A stretch of DNA of 64,000 nucleotides from CBDDIP01 sp965279405 (GCA_965279405.1 OZ257157.1:3100001-3164000), one strand, 5' to 3'. Positions 9,056 through 18,663 are shown, counted from the first letter of the stretch. Notes: a model not told the origin generated them from the sequence alone. Numbers and translations are program-made.

Positions 9056-9799
9056 ATGACAGAACAGACGGTGGCAACCGCGGCTGCAGGCGCGGTCGAT
9101 GCAGCGAAGATCTACGGCGGCGGCGACAGCGAGGTGCGCGCGCTCGACGGTGTGACGGTGTCGTTCGAGGCCGGCCGGTTCACGGCGATCATGGGCCCCT
9201 CGGGATCGGGCAAGAGCACGCTGATGCACTGCCTGGCTGGGCTCGACTCGCTCACCAGTGGCGCCGTGTCCATCGGCGACACGCAGCTGTCGACGCTGAA
9301 CGACAGGCAGCTCACCGAGCTGCGGCGCACGAAGGTCGGGTTCATCTTCCAGGCGTACAACCTGGTGCCGACGCTCACCGCGCTGGAGAACATCACCCTG
9401 CCGCTGCTGCTCGGTGGCACGAAGGGCGACCAGCAGTGGATCGATCGCGTCATCGACACCGTCGGTCTGCGCGACCGCCTGAAGCACCGACCCAGCGAGC
9501 TCAGCGGTGGACAGCAGCAGCGCGTCGCCGTCGCACGCGCGTTGGCCAGCCAGCCGACGATCATCTTCGCCGACGAACCCACCGGCAACCTCGACAGCCG
9601 CACCGGTGCCGAGATCCTCGACTTCATGCGACTCGCCGTGCGTGAGCTGGGTCAGACGATCGTGATGGTCACCCACGATCCGGTCGCCGCCAGCTACGCC
9701 GATCGCGTCATCTTCCTCGCCGATGGTCGCATCGTCGACGAGATGCAGCAGCCCACGGCCGAGCGCGTGCTCGACCGCATGAAGCGCTTCGGAGACTGA
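9056..9799 (+). CDS. MacB/LolD-type ABC transporter ATP-binding protein
   Basis: ATPase subunit of a type VII (MacB/FtsX-like) ABC system. Walker A GPSGSGKS is at residues 47-54, the Q-loop Gln at 99, signature LSGGQQQR at 149-156, Walker B IIFADE at 169-174 and a switch His in MVTHDP. The 247-residue length is usual. It is followed 3 bp later by a permease gene and then a second permease, so it probably powers a heterodimer of the two. Downstream of a two-component pair, this arrangement often serves antimicrobial-peptide or lipid export; the substrate here is unknown. Confidence 0.95.
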   Translation: MTEQTVATAAAGAVDAAKIYGGGDSEVRALDGVTVSFEAGRFTAIMGPSGSGKSTLMHCLAGLDSLTSGAVSIGDTQLSTLNDRQLTELRRTKVGFIFQAYNLVPTLTALENITLPLLLGGTKGDQQWIDRVIDTVGLRDRLKHRPSELSGGQQQRVAVARALASQPTIIFADEPTGNLDSRTGAEILDFMRLAVRELGQTIVMVTHDPVAASYADRVIFLADGRIVDEMQQPTAERVLDRMKRFGD

Positions 9800-9802
9800 A
9801 CC

Positions 9803-12343
9803 GTGTTCAAGCTCACCCTCAAGAACATCTGGTCGCGCAAGGGCAGGTTGCTGCTCACCGCCGCCGCCGTCATCGCCGGCACCGCCTTCCTCTCCGGCGT
9901 CTTCGTCTTCACCGACACGATCAAGGGCTCTTTCGACCGCATCTTCGCCAACGCGTACGAGAACACCGACGCCTTCGTGCGGTCGTCGAACGTGATCGAA
10001 GGACAGTTCGATCAGGAGACCCGCGACCGGATCCCAGACACCCTCATCCCCACGGTGCGGGCCGTTCCCGGCGTTGCCGAGGTGGAGGGCGATGTGCAGA
10101 GCGTCGCCACCATGACGGATTCCAACGGCGACATCGTCGGGTTCGGCGGCCCGCCGAAGTTCGGCGGCGTGTTCAACGGATCGGACGCGTCGCCATGGCG
10201 ACTGGCCGAGGGGCGGGCGCCGGTCGGACCGACCGAGGTGGTCATCGACAAGGGCTCTTCGAAGTCGGCGAAGATCAAGGTCGGCGACTCCGTGAGCATC
10301 ACCACGACCGGCCAGCCCCGACAGTTCACGGTCGTGGGCATCGCCAAGTTCGCCGGCAACGACTCCAGTGGCGGCGCCACGTGGGCGCTCTTCGATCTTC
10401 CGACCGCTCAGGAATTCGTCATCGGTCAGCCTGGGAAGCTGGACAGCATCGTCGTCCGCGGTGACGGCAGCGCGTCGCAGAGCGAGCTTGCCGACCGCAT
10501 CCAGGCGGCGATCGGCAACCCGGAGATCGAGGTGCTCACCGGCAAGGAGATCACCGAGGAGAACCAGAGCACGATCGAGGACAGCCTGAGCTTCCTCACT
10601 CTGTTCCTGTCGATCTTCGCTCTCATCTCGCTCTTCGTGGGCAGCTTCATCATCTACAACGTGTTCAGCATCAGCGCCGCACAACGGCAACGCGAGAACG
10701 CGCTGCTACGGGCCATCGGCGCCAGCCGCGCGCAGGTCACCCGATCGTTGTTCATCGAGGCCTTCACCGTCGGTGTCGGCGGCTCGCTGCTCGGCTGCCT
10801 TGGTGGCGTCGGCCTCTCCTCGGCGATCTTCGGGTTCCTGAAGGCTGCCGGTGTCGGCTTCTCGGACACCACCCTCACGCTGAAGCCGGCGGGGTTCATC
10901 GCCACCCTGCTCATCGGCACGGTCGTCACGCTGCTCTGCGCCATCGCTCCTGCGTGGCGCTCCGGCAAGGTGCCGCCCCTGGCAGCGATGCGCGACGTCA
11001 GCGTGGACAACGCCGACGTCTCACGCCAGCGGCTCGGCATCGGCATCGGCCTCGTCGTGGCGTCGATCGTGACCATCGTGCTGGGGCTCACCGGCAACGC
11101 CGTCTGGTTGGGCGTCGGTGTCGTCTGCCTGTTCATCGCGCTGATCGCCCTTGGCCCGCTCCTCGCAGGCCCGGTGGCGAAGTTGGTCACGCCTGCGCTG
11201 TCGAAGACCCGCGGCGCGCCGGGCACGATGGCCGGGCGCAACGCGTCACGCAACCCGAAGCGCACGGCGCTCACCGCCGGAGCGCTCGGCGTCGGGCTCG
11301 CTCTGCTCATCGGCGTGTCGACGCTGGGCTCCTCCGCGAAGGCATCGATCCGGGACACGATCGGCAAGGCGTTCAACGGTGACTACGCCGTGAGCCCCGA
11401 CGACAGCACCGGCGGCGTGCTGCTGCCGCCCACGCTCGCCGACGAGGTCAACGAGACCGGTGTCGGCGACGCGCTCGGCATCGGTGCCGCTCAGATCAAG
11501 CTGTTCGAGGACGGCGAGTTCAAGGACCGGACGCCCGTGGTGCTCGATCCGGCACTGGCGTCGAGGATCTACACGCTCGAGTTCGTGGCCGGCGGGTTCG
11601 ACGCACTGACCACCGACGGGATCCTCTACTCGAAGGACAAGGCAGAGCGCGACGACATCCACGTCGGGTCCACCGTCGAAGCGCAGTTCCTCAACGGGGA
11701 CACGACCACGCTCACCGTGCAGGGCATCTTCGACGACGACGGACTCAGCAACCTGATCATGGATCGCGACGCGCTCGTCGACACCGGCTCGCCCGTGTTC
11801 GACTTCGGCGTGTTCGTGCTCCGCCATCCGGACGTCAGCGAGGCCGATGCGACCGCGGCCATCGAGTCCGTCGTCGCCAAGTACCCGACGGCGAAGTTCC
11901 AGACGCGTGCGGAGTACATCGACGAGCAGTCGGCACAGATCGACACCTTCCTCAACTTCATCTACGCACTGCTCGGCATGTCGATCTTCATCGCCGTCCT
12001 CGGCATCGTCATCACGCTGATGCTCGCCGTCTACGAGCGACGACGTGAGCTGGGTCTGATCCGTGCGGTCGGCATGACCCGCAAGCAGGTCCGCGGCAGC
12101 GTGTTGTGGGAGTCGGTCATCACCGCCATCATCGGCGCCGTGATGGGCATCCTGCTCGGTGTGTCGCTCGGCTGGATCGTGGTCAAGGCCCTGAGCGACC
12201 AGGGCCTCGAGGTCTTCGATCTGCCGGTGACGTCGATCGCCATCTTCGCCGTCGTGGCCGTGGTGCTGGCTGCGCTCGCCGCCTTCCTGCCTGCCCGGCG
12301 GGCGGCGAAGGCAGACATCCTGTCGGCCATCGCCACCACCTGA
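9803..12343 (+). CDS. FtsX/MacB-type ABC permease (first of pair)
   Basis: An 846-residue inner-membrane permease. It has a first membrane helix at about 15-35, a large extracytoplasmic MacB-like domain, three helices with an FtsX core near 260-385, a further pair of helices around 410-450, a second periplasmic-type domain, and a C-terminal FtsX block with three helices (about 715-840). The motif AAQRQRENALLRAIGASRAQV is typical of the FtsX coupling helix region and recurs as YERRRELGLIRAVGMTRKQV near the C-terminus, showing the internal duplication. Starts at GTG 9803, 3 bp after the ATPase. Confidence 0.92.
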   Translation: MFKLTLKNIWSRKGRLLLTAAAVIAGTAFLSGVFVFTDTIKGSFDRIFANAYENTDAFVRSSNVIEGQFDQETRDRIPDTLIPTVRAVPGVAEVEGDVQSVATMTDSNGDIVGFGGPPKFGGVFNGSDASPWRLAEGRAPVGPTEVVIDKGSSKSAKIKVGDSVSITTTGQPRQFTVVGIAKFAGNDSSGGATWALFDLPTAQEFVIGQPGKLDSIVVRGDGSASQSELADRIQAAIGNPEIEVLTGKEITEENQSTIEDSLSFLTLFLSIFALISLFVGSFIIYNVFSISAAQRQRENALLRAIGASRAQVTRSLFIEAFTVGVGGSLLGCLGGVGLSSAIFGFLKAAGVGFSDTTLTLKPAGFIATLLIGTVVTLLCAIAPAWRSGKVPPLAAMRDVSVDNADVSRQRLGIGIGLVVASIVTIVLGLTGNAVWLGVGVVCLFIALIALGPLLAGPVAKLVTPALSKTRGAPGTMAGRNASRNPKRTALTAGALGVGLALLIGVSTLGSSAKASIRDTIGKAFNGDYAVSPDDSTGGVLLPPTLADEVNETGVGDALGIGAAQIKLFEDGEFKDRTPVVLDPALASRIYTLEFVAGGFDALTTDGILYSKDKAERDDIHVGSTVEAQFLNGDTTTLTVQGIFDDDGLSNLIMDRDALVDTGSPVFDFGVFVLRHPDVSEADATAAIESVVAKYPTAKFQTRAEYIDEQSAQIDTFLNFIYALLGMSIFIAVLGIVITLMLAVYERRRELGLIRAVGMTRKQVRGSVLWESVITAIIGAVMGILLGVSLGWIVVKALSDQGLEVFDLPVTSIAIFAVVAVVLAALAAFLPARRAAKADILSAIATT

Positions 12344-12350
12344 GGCCCGC

Positions 12351-14882
12351 TTGTTCCGACTCGCCATACGCAGCGTGCTGGCCCGGTGGGGGCGCCTCGT
12401 CCTGACGGCGCTCGCCATCGTAGCCAGCACCGCGTTCCTCGCCGGCACGTTCATCTTCCGCGACACGGTGGAGCGCACCTTCGACGCACTGTTCGCCGGC
12501 GTGTACGAGCGTGTCGACGGCTACGTGCAGTCGACCAACACGGTCGAGGGACTGCTCGGCTTCGAGCGTCGAGATCGATTGCCGGCCACCGTGGTCGATC
12601 AGGTCGCTGACGTGCCGGGCGTGAAGGTGGCGCAGCCATACGTGCAGGACGACGCGGTGGTGATCGCCAAGGACGGCGAGCCGATCGAGCGGCCGACCGC
12701 GCCGACGTTCGGGGCGACGCTCAACGTCGGCCCGTTCTCCATCTGGAAGTTCACCGACGGCAGAGCTCCCGTCGGGCCCGACGAGGTCGTGCTCGAGTCC
12801 ACGACCGCGGAGGACGCCGGCTACTCGGTCGGCGACACGGTGAAGGTCAACGCCGAAGCCGGCTCGCACGACTTCACGCTCGTCGGCATCGTCACCTACG
12901 ACGACATCATCTCGCCGGGCAACGCCACGTGGGCGCTCTTCGACGACGAGACCGCGTCGGCGTTCGTCGCCCGCCCGGGTTTCATCGATGCAGTGCTCGT
13001 CCAGGGCGACGGCACGTTGTCCGACGTCGAGCTGTCGGCGCGTGTCAACGCCGCACTCGACCCCGACGTCGCTGAGAGCCTCACCTCGGCACAGATCACG
13101 CTGCAGACCCAGAGCGACGTCGAGCGCAGCCTCGGGTTCGTCACGCTCTTCCTGGCGATCTTCTCGTTCATCGCGCTCGGCGTCGGCGCGTTCGTGATCT
13201 ACAACGTCTTCTCGGTCACGGCCTCGCAGCGCCAGCGGGAGAACGCGCTCCTGCGCGCGGTCGGCGCCAGCCGGCGACAGGTGACGTGGTCGTCGCTCGT
13301 CGAGGCACTCGCGGTCGGGGTGCTCGGCTCCCTGCTCGGCCTCGCCGGAGGTGTCGGCCTGGCCCTCGGCATTCGCAACCTGCTCGACGCCCTGGACTAC
13401 AGCATCCCGGCGCGCGGTCTGGCGTTGGAGACGTCCACGGTGGTCATCACGCTCGTCGCCGGGATCGTCACGGCGTTGATCGCCGCGATCGCACCGGCGA
13501 TCAGCGCCGGCCGGGTGCCGCCGGTCGCGGCGATGTCGGAGACGGCCTACGAGCATCGCGGTTCGCTTCGCCGTCGGCTCATCGCCGCGATCGTGGCGAT
13601 CGCCGTGGGCGTCGCCGGGATCGTCGGTGTGCAGCTCGGCGCTGACGCCACGTTCCTCGGCGTCGCGGTCGTCGCCATCTTCACCGGGGTGCTCCTGCTC
13701 GGTCCGTTGATGGCCAACCCGATCGCGCGGTTCCTCGGCGCGCCGGTCGAGCGCATGCGTGGGGTCACCGGCCAGATGGCGCGCGGCAACGTGCAACGCA
13801 ACCCGAGGCGGACCGCACGGACTGCGGCGCCGGTGCTCATCGGCGTTGCGCTCGTGGCCGGCGCCACCGTGTTCGCCGCGTCGATCAAGGCGCAGATCCG
13901 CGAGGTGGTCGGGCGCACGTTCGTCGGCGAGTACATCATCAACAGCACCAACGGAGGCGGGTTGAGCTTCAGCGGCTCGTTCGTCGACGAGGTGAACGGC
14001 GTCCCCGAGGTCGGCGAGGCCACGGGTCTCGGCTTCGCGTTGCTGCGCACCGCCGACGGTCGCAGCTCGCCGGGTGCTGTGGTCGAGCCGAGCACGGCGT
14101 CCTCGTTGCTCGGCTACGACTTCGTCGCGGGCTCGATGGAGGCGATGACCGCCGACGGGATCCTGATCAGCAGTGGGGAAGCCAGGGGTGGTCAGCTCGC
14201 GCTGGGTTCGCTGTACACGGTGGAGATCGACGGGGTCGACCGGCCGTTGCGCGTCGAGGGCATCTACCGATCCAACGACTTCATCCCGGCGCGCACGTAC
14301 AACCGGCACACGTTCGACGGCACCAGCATCAGCAACACCTTCGGGTTCGTCATCCTCAGCAAGGCCGGTGGCGTGAGCGAGGACGAGTTCCGGTCGGCGG
14401 TGGGTGCGGTGGTGGAGCAGTACGGCATCGGCGAGCTGCAGAACCGTGAGCAGTTCATCGACAGCCGCACGGACATCGTCGACCGCACGCTCACGTTCAT
14501 CTACGGGTTGCTCGCGCTGTCGATCGTGATCGCTGCCTTCGGCATCGTGTTGACGTTGCTGCTCGCGGTGTACGAGCGACGGCGGGAGACCGGGCTGCTG
14601 CGCGCTGTCGGGATGAACCGCGCCCAGGTGCGTACGACCGTGCGATGGGAGAGCGTGCTGACGTCGCTCTACGGGGCCATCACCGGGGTGGTGCTCGGGC
14701 TCGTCCTCGGCTGGGTGGTCATCCTGTCCCTGCGCGACGAAGGGCTGACGAAGTACTCCGTGCCGATCACGGCGATCGCTGTCATCCTCCTGCTCTCGCT
14801 CGTCGTCGGTGTGCTCGCCGCGGTGGTCCCGGCGTGGCGGGCGACCCGATTGGACATCCTGCGCGCGATCGCGATGGAGTGA
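12351..14882 (+). CDS. FtsX/MacB-type ABC permease (second of pair)
   Basis: An 843-residue paralogue of the preceding permease with the same layout: N-terminal helix, MacB-like extracellular domain, duplicated FtsX blocks and the two RENALLRAVGASRRQV / YERRRETGLLRAVGMNRAQV motifs. It starts at TTG 12351, 7 bp after the upstream stop; no ATG lies at the expected position and the N-terminus aligns residue for residue with its neighbour (SRKGRLLLTAAAV versus LARWGRLVLTALAI). It probably forms a heterodimer with the first permease and uses the ATPase encoded upstream. Confidence 0.92.
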   Translation: MFRLAIRSVLARWGRLVLTALAIVASTAFLAGTFIFRDTVERTFDALFAGVYERVDGYVQSTNTVEGLLGFERRDRLPATVVDQVADVPGVKVAQPYVQDDAVVIAKDGEPIERPTAPTFGATLNVGPFSIWKFTDGRAPVGPDEVVLESTTAEDAGYSVGDTVKVNAEAGSHDFTLVGIVTYDDIISPGNATWALFDDETASAFVARPGFIDAVLVQGDGTLSDVELSARVNAALDPDVAESLTSAQITLQTQSDVERSLGFVTLFLAIFSFIALGVGAFVIYNVFSVTASQRQRENALLRAVGASRRQVTWSSLVEALAVGVLGSLLGLAGGVGLALGIRNLLDALDYSIPARGLALETSTVVITLVAGIVTALIAAIAPAISAGRVPPVAAMSETAYEHRGSLRRRLIAAIVAIAVGVAGIVGVQLGADATFLGVAVVAIFTGVLLLGPLMANPIARFLGAPVERMRGVTGQMARGNVQRNPRRTARTAAPVLIGVALVAGATVFAASIKAQIREVVGRTFVGEYIINSTNGGGLSFSGSFVDEVNGVPEVGEATGLGFALLRTADGRSSPGAVVEPSTASSLLGYDFVAGSMEAMTADGILISSGEARGGQLALGSLYTVEIDGVDRPLRVEGIYRSNDFIPARTYNRHTFDGTSISNTFGFVILSKAGGVSEDEFRSAVGAVVEQYGIGELQNREQFIDSRTDIVDRTLTFIYGLLALSIVIAAFGIVLTLLLAVYERRRETGLLRAVGMNRAQVRTTVRWESVLTSLYGAITGVVLGLVLGWVVILSLRDEGLTKYSVPITAIAVILLLSLVVGVLAAVVPAWRATRLDILRAIAME

Positions 14883-14886
14883 GTCG

Positions 14887-15261
14887 ATGTCCGTCGACGT
14901 CACACCCGAGATGGTCACCTTCCTGGCCGAGCGCCACCTGGCCACGCTGACCACGTTGCGCGCCGACGGCTCGCCGCACGTCGTCGCCGTCGGGTTCAGC
15001 TACGCCGACGGCGTGGCCCGCGTGATCACGTTCGCCGGCTCGGTGAAGGCCCGCAACGCTGCCCGCGGCGGACGAGCCGCGGTGAGCCAGGTGGACGGCG
15101 GCCGCTGGCTGACGCTCGAAGGTCCGGTGCGGTTGGTCACTGACGAGGCATCGGTGGCTCGTGCCGTCGAGGGCTACGCAGCGCGCTACCGCCAGCCTGG
15201 CGAGCGCATCGACCGCGTCGCCATCGAGATCGACGTCGACCGCATCCTCGGGCGAGGCTGA
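14887..15261 (+). CDS. PPOX-class (F420/FMN split-barrel) protein
   Basis: A 124-residue protein of the pyridoxamine-5'-phosphate-oxidase-like split-barrel fold. It contains the usual start FLAERHLATLTTLRADGSPHVVAVGF, followed by SVKARNAARGGRAAVSQVDGGRWLTLEGP. In actinobacteria this group commonly binds F420 or FMN and reduces small molecules or binds haem. ATG 14887 is 4 bp after the permease stop; the longer frame from 14809 overlaps the permease and lacks homology-like sequence. Exact cofactor and substrate cannot be told. Confidence 0.85.
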   Translation: MSVDVTPEMVTFLAERHLATLTTLRADGSPHVVAVGFSYADGVARVITFAGSVKARNAARGGRAAVSQVDGGRWLTLEGPVRLVTDEASVARAVEGYAARYRQPGERIDRVAIEIDVDRILGRG

Positions 15262-15264
15262 CCC

Positions 15265-15594
15265 ATGACGTTCATGTCCGCGCCCGAACCGCCGTACGTC
15301 GCCGTCATCTTCACGAGTCGTCGAACCACCGTCGACGACGTCGGCTACGGCGAGATGGCCGCCGCCATGGAGGAGCTCGGCTCGCAGCAGCCCGGCTACC
15401 TCGGCATCGAATCGTCCCGGGGCGACGACGGGCTCGGCATCACCGTCTCGTACTGGACGGACGAGGCGTCGTCTCGCCAGTGGAAGCAGGTTGCCGAGCA
15501 CCTCGAGGCCCAGCGACTCGGCCGCGACCGTTGGTACCGCGAGTACACCGTTCGCATCGCCACCGTCACTCGCCAGTACGGCGTGGCAGAGTGA
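15265..15594 (+). CDS. Antibiotic biosynthesis monooxygenase (ABM) domain protein
   Basis: A 109-residue dimeric alpha/beta-barrel protein. The pattern YVAVIFTSRRTTVD...YLGIESSRGDDGLGITVSYWTDEASSRQWKQ is that of ABM-fold heme-degrading or quinol monooxygenase-like small proteins, and similar stand-alone proteins are common in bacteria. It begins 3 bp after the PPOX gene, which suggests a shared transcript. Function beyond the fold is not known. Confidence 0.8.
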   Translation: MTFMSAPEPPYVAVIFTSRRTTVDDVGYGEMAAAMEELGSQQPGYLGIESSRGDDGLGITVSYWTDEASSRQWKQVAEHLEAQRLGRDRWYREYTVRIATVTRQYGVAE

Positions 15595-15598
15595 GACC

Positions 15599-16045
15599 AT
15601 GGTTGGGTACTCGGGCACACCGCTGACGAAGAAGCTGGGCATCGTCGACGACGCCGTGTTCACCGTGGTCGGCGCACCGCCGGACTTCACCGAGCTGCTC
15701 GGCGATGTCGGCGATGCGGTGTGGCAACGGTCGTTGCTCGCTCCGCTCGATGTCGTCGTCGCCTTCTTCACCGAGCGCGCCCGGTTGATCGCTGCCTGGC
15801 CGAAGCTCACCGCCGCGGCCGAGCCCGATGGTGGCGTGTGGGTGGCGTGGCCGAAGCAGACCAGTGGCGTGGCCACCGACATCACCGAGGACGTGCTGCG
15901 CGCCGTCCTGCTGAAGACCGGTTGGGTCGACAACAAGGTCTGCGCCATCGACGACACGTGGAGCGGGCTGCGCTTCGTCAAGCGCAAGGAGCTGCGCCGG
16001 CCGAAGGACGCCGCGAAGGCGCCGAAGGGCCATCGCAGCCGTTGA
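15599..16045 (+). CDS. DUF3052-family protein
   Basis: A 148-residue protein resembling the actinobacterial DUF3052 family. It starts MVGYSGTPLTKKLGI, has a central LDVVVAFFTERARLIAAWPKLTAAAEPDGGVWVAWPK and ends in the conserved ITEDVLRAVLLKTGWVDNKVCAIDDTWSGLRFVKRK, followed by a basic tail. Family function is not established. ATG 15599 is 4 bp after the previous stop; the longer frame from 15491 overlaps the ABM gene. The next gene overlaps its stop. Confidence 0.85.
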   Translation: MVGYSGTPLTKKLGIVDDAVFTVVGAPPDFTELLGDVGDAVWQRSLLAPLDVVVAFFTERARLIAAWPKLTAAAEPDGGVWVAWPKQTSGVATDITEDVLRAVLLKTGWVDNKVCAIDDTWSGLRFVKRKELRRPKDAAKAPKGHRSR

Positions 16046-16515
16046 GCAGCGGCTTGATCATCGGGCGGTTCAACCCGCCGCACCTCGGACACAGCTACAT
16101 GATCGATTGGGCTGCGGCGCGATGCGAGCAGCTCGTCGTGTTCGTCAACACGCGTGACGGCGAGCTCGTGCCGGGCTCGCTGCGCGCCGGCTGGTTGGCC
16201 GAGCTGCACCCGCACGTCACCGTGATCGAGGTCGCCCACGACCTGCCCACCGACATGACCGACCCCAGGCTGTGGGATCGCTGGATGGACCTGCTGCGCA
16301 GCCGCTGGCCGATCGACTCCGGGCCCGATCTGGTCTTCTCGAGCGACCCCTACGTCGCCGAGCTCGCCTCCCGCTTCGGCGCCCAGCCGGTGATCGTCGA
16401 CGAGGAACGCGCCACCGTCCCGATCAGCGCCACCCAGATCCGCGAGTCCCCCGCCGAGCACCTCCACCGCCTCGCCCCCAACGTCCGCGCCTGGGTCGAG
16501 TCGCACCTCCTCTGA
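16042..16515 (+). CDS. NMN adenylyltransferase-like nucleotidyltransferase (NadR type)
   Basis: A 157-residue enzyme of the HIGH-motif nucleotidyltransferase superfamily that would transfer AMP to a nucleotide such as NMN. GRFNPPHLGH near the N-terminus is the (T/H)xGH ATP-binding motif and PISATQIRE is the C-terminal ISxT.xR motif. Length matches the single NMNAT domain of NadR without its regulatory or kinase domains. The TTG at 16042 overlaps the upstream TGA (TTGA); TTG 16054 is a possible later start. Substrate is inferred from motif class only. Confidence 0.82.
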   Translation: MSSGLIIGRFNPPHLGHSYMIDWAAARCEQLVVFVNTRDGELVPGSLRAGWLAELHPHVTVIEVAHDLPTDMTDPRLWDRWMDLLRSRWPIDSGPDLVFSSDPYVAELASRFGAQPVIVDEERATVPISATQIRESPAEHLHRLAPNVRAWVESHLL

Positions 16516-16569
16516 CGTCCGAAGCTGCGGCTTTTCCGCTCGGGGCTGCGGCGAACGGTCTATGTAGGT

Positions 16570-17493
16570 GTGAACAACAACACCGAGCTTCATGCCTTCG
16601 CCGCAACTCATCACGGACTCATCACCAGATCGGTTGCATCCCGGATCGGGATGTCGACAGCCGCCTGGTATCGAGCGATCCAGGCGGGCCGCCTGGAGCA
16701 GTTGCACCCCGGCGTGGCGCGGCCTCCGGGTGCACCAGTGTCCTTCGAACAGCGAGCGCTCGCTGCGGTGTGGGCCGCCGGCACGGGTGCAATGGGCTCG
16801 CATCGAACCAGCGCTTCGCTGTGGGGAGCGCCTCGGCCGTCAACCGATCCGATCGACGTCATCTTGCCAGAGCGCTCGCGGCAGGCGTCGCTCGATGGCG
16901 TCGTGATCCACCGTCCTGCGAGCAGGGTGGACCTTCGGTCGTTCGTTCGTCGACGCGTGCCCGTGACCAGTCCGCTGCGAATGCTCATCGATCTCGGCGC
17001 GGTCGATCCGGACGGCGTGTATCCAGCGCTCGAAGCACTCATCATCGCCAGACTCGTCAGCCCGCAGGCACTTGTCGACACGCTCGTGCACCACGCGCGA
17101 TCGGGACGACACGGAGTCGCAGCGTTTCGCGACGCGCTGGATCGGTACCCGCTGGCGATGGAGGTCGCCGACAGCACGTTGGAGACCAAGATGGCTGCGT
17201 TGGCATTGCGCTATTGCCTCCCACCGATGACGTTCCACGAGATCGTCCTTGGCTACGAAGTCGACTTCCGCGTCGACGGCACGAACGTGATCCTCGAGTG
17301 CGATGGCCGTGAGCATCATGAGCTCGGCCATCAGTTCGAGCTGGATCGTCAACGGGATGCCGAGCTCTTGGCGGAAGGCTGGTTCGTCATGCGCTTCACG
17401 TGGCGACAGCTCGATCGCTCGCCCGGCAAGGTCGCCGAGCGAATTCGAGCGGTCTTGCGGCGCTGGGCACCTGACCTCGTACCGAAAACGTGA
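16570..17493 (+). CDS. AbiEi-antitoxin-like N-terminus with DUF559 (Vsr-like) C-terminus
   Basis: A 307-residue protein. The first 45 residues (HGLITRSVASRIGMSTAAWYRAIQAGRLEQLHPGV) resemble the AbiEi-type antitoxin winged helix. The C-terminal 110 residues match DUF559, a Vsr/restriction-endonuclease-like fold with EVDFRVDGTNVILECDG and a terminal LLAEGWFVMRFTWRQL. No AbiEii toxin gene is adjacent, and such orphan proteins are very common in actinobacteria, so an active toxin-antitoxin role is doubtful. Start GTG 16570. The gene ends directly at a strong hairpin. Confidence 0.82.
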   Translation: MNNNTELHAFAATHHGLITRSVASRIGMSTAAWYRAIQAGRLEQLHPGVARPPGAPVSFEQRALAAVWAAGTGAMGSHRTSASLWGAPRPSTDPIDVILPERSRQASLDGVVIHRPASRVDLRSFVRRRVPVTSPLRMLIDLGAVDPDGVYPALEALIIARLVSPQALVDTLVHHARSGRHGVAAFRDALDRYPLAMEVADSTLETKMAALALRYCLPPMTFHEIVLGYEVDFRVDGTNVILECDGREHHELGHQFELDRQRDAELLAEGWFVMRFTWRQLDRSPGKVAERIRAVLRRWAPDLVPKT

Positions 17494-17536
17494 CCGGGCG
17501 GGATCCTTCTCGGAAACCGAGAAGGATCCCGCCCGG
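17494..17536. terminator. Perfect 20-bp inverted repeat, probable bidirectional terminator
   Basis: The arms 17494-17513 and 17517-17536 are exact reverse complements around an AAA loop. It begins on the base after the stop of the AbiEi/DUF559 gene and lies 43 bp from the stop of the convergent peroxiredoxin gene. There is no T-tract on either side, so termination would depend on the stem or on Rho. Confidence 0.7.
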
Positions 17537-17579
17537 AAGAGCGGCGCGCGAGCGCGAGGCAAGGGGGCGCCGGGGCGAA

Positions 17580-18215
<636 letters not shown>

Positions 18216-18293
18216 GGTGAGCTCCTTTGCTCTGTGATGACGGTGAAGCGGCGATCACGGTACACCGATTCCCGACCACTCTGATCAAGAATC

Positions 18294-18323
18294 TTGACAC
18301 GTGACCATTTGGTCACATATGGT
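18294..18323 (+). promoter_or_regulatory. Sigma70-like promoter of the ArsR gene
   Basis: A consensus -35 TTGACA at 18294-18299 and a -10 TATGGT at 18318-18323, spaced 18 bp. The predicted transcription start falls at or 1-2 nt before GTG 18331, so the message would be leaderless. Confidence 0.6.
18301..18316. promoter_or_regulatory. Operator palindrome GTGACCA-TT-TGGTCAC
   Basis: A perfect 7-2-7 inverted repeat lying between the -35 and -10 boxes of the ArsR promoter. This position suits autorepression by the encoded dimeric winged-helix protein. Binding is inferred, not shown. Confidence 0.6.
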
Positions 18324-18330
18324 GCTCCGC

Positions 18331-18651
18331 GTGGACGACGACGCGGTGTTCAAGGCGATGGCCGACGGCACCCGTCGCGCGCTGCTCGACGCCCTCTACG
18401 AGCGAGACGGGCTCACCGTGCAGGCGTTGTGCGAGCGCTTCCCCGAGATGACCCGCTTCGGCGTGATGAAGCACCTCGCCGTGCTCGAGGCGGCCGATCT
18501 CGTCACCACTCGTCGCGTCGGGCGCACCAAGCAGCACTTCCTCAACCCCGTCCCGATCCAGCTCGTGGCCGACCGATGGATCAGCAAGTACGCCCAACCG
18601 TTCACCCGTGCGCTCGCCGATCTGCGCGAGCAACTCGAGCATCCAGCCTGA
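18331..18651 (+). CDS. ArsR-family transcriptional regulator
   Basis: A 106-residue winged-helix repressor: VFKAMADGTRRALLDALYERDGLTVQALCERFPEMTRFGVMKHLAVLEAADLV is the family's classic start and HTH. No metal-binding Cys pair (ELCVCDL) is seen, so it is the SRPBCC-associated, non-metal type. I chose GTG 18331 because the longer starts (GTG 18301, ATG 18319) lie inside the promoter and operator, while 18331 fits both the protein family and a leaderless start. The next gene encodes an SRPBCC protein 12 bp downstream, the usual partner. Confidence 0.88.
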   Translation: MDDDAVFKAMADGTRRALLDALYERDGLTVQALCERFPEMTRFGVMKHLAVLEAADLVTTRRVGRTKQHFLNPVPIQLVADRWISKYAQPFTRALADLREQLEHPA

Positions 18652-18663
18652 ACAGGAGCACCC

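Noticed and set aside
12183..14954. 923-residue minus-strand open frame opposite the ABC permease
   Set aside because: Antisense shadow; the plus-strand permease shows FtsX motifs and correct spacing.
16570..17493. Active AbiE-type toxin-antitoxin or defence locus
   Set aside because: No toxin partner is adjacent, and orphan AbiEi/DUF559 proteins are very common in actinobacteria.
18301..18330. Longer ArsR start at GTG 18301 or ATG 18319
   Set aside because: Both lie within the operator/-10 region; the family start and leaderless spacing favour 18331.
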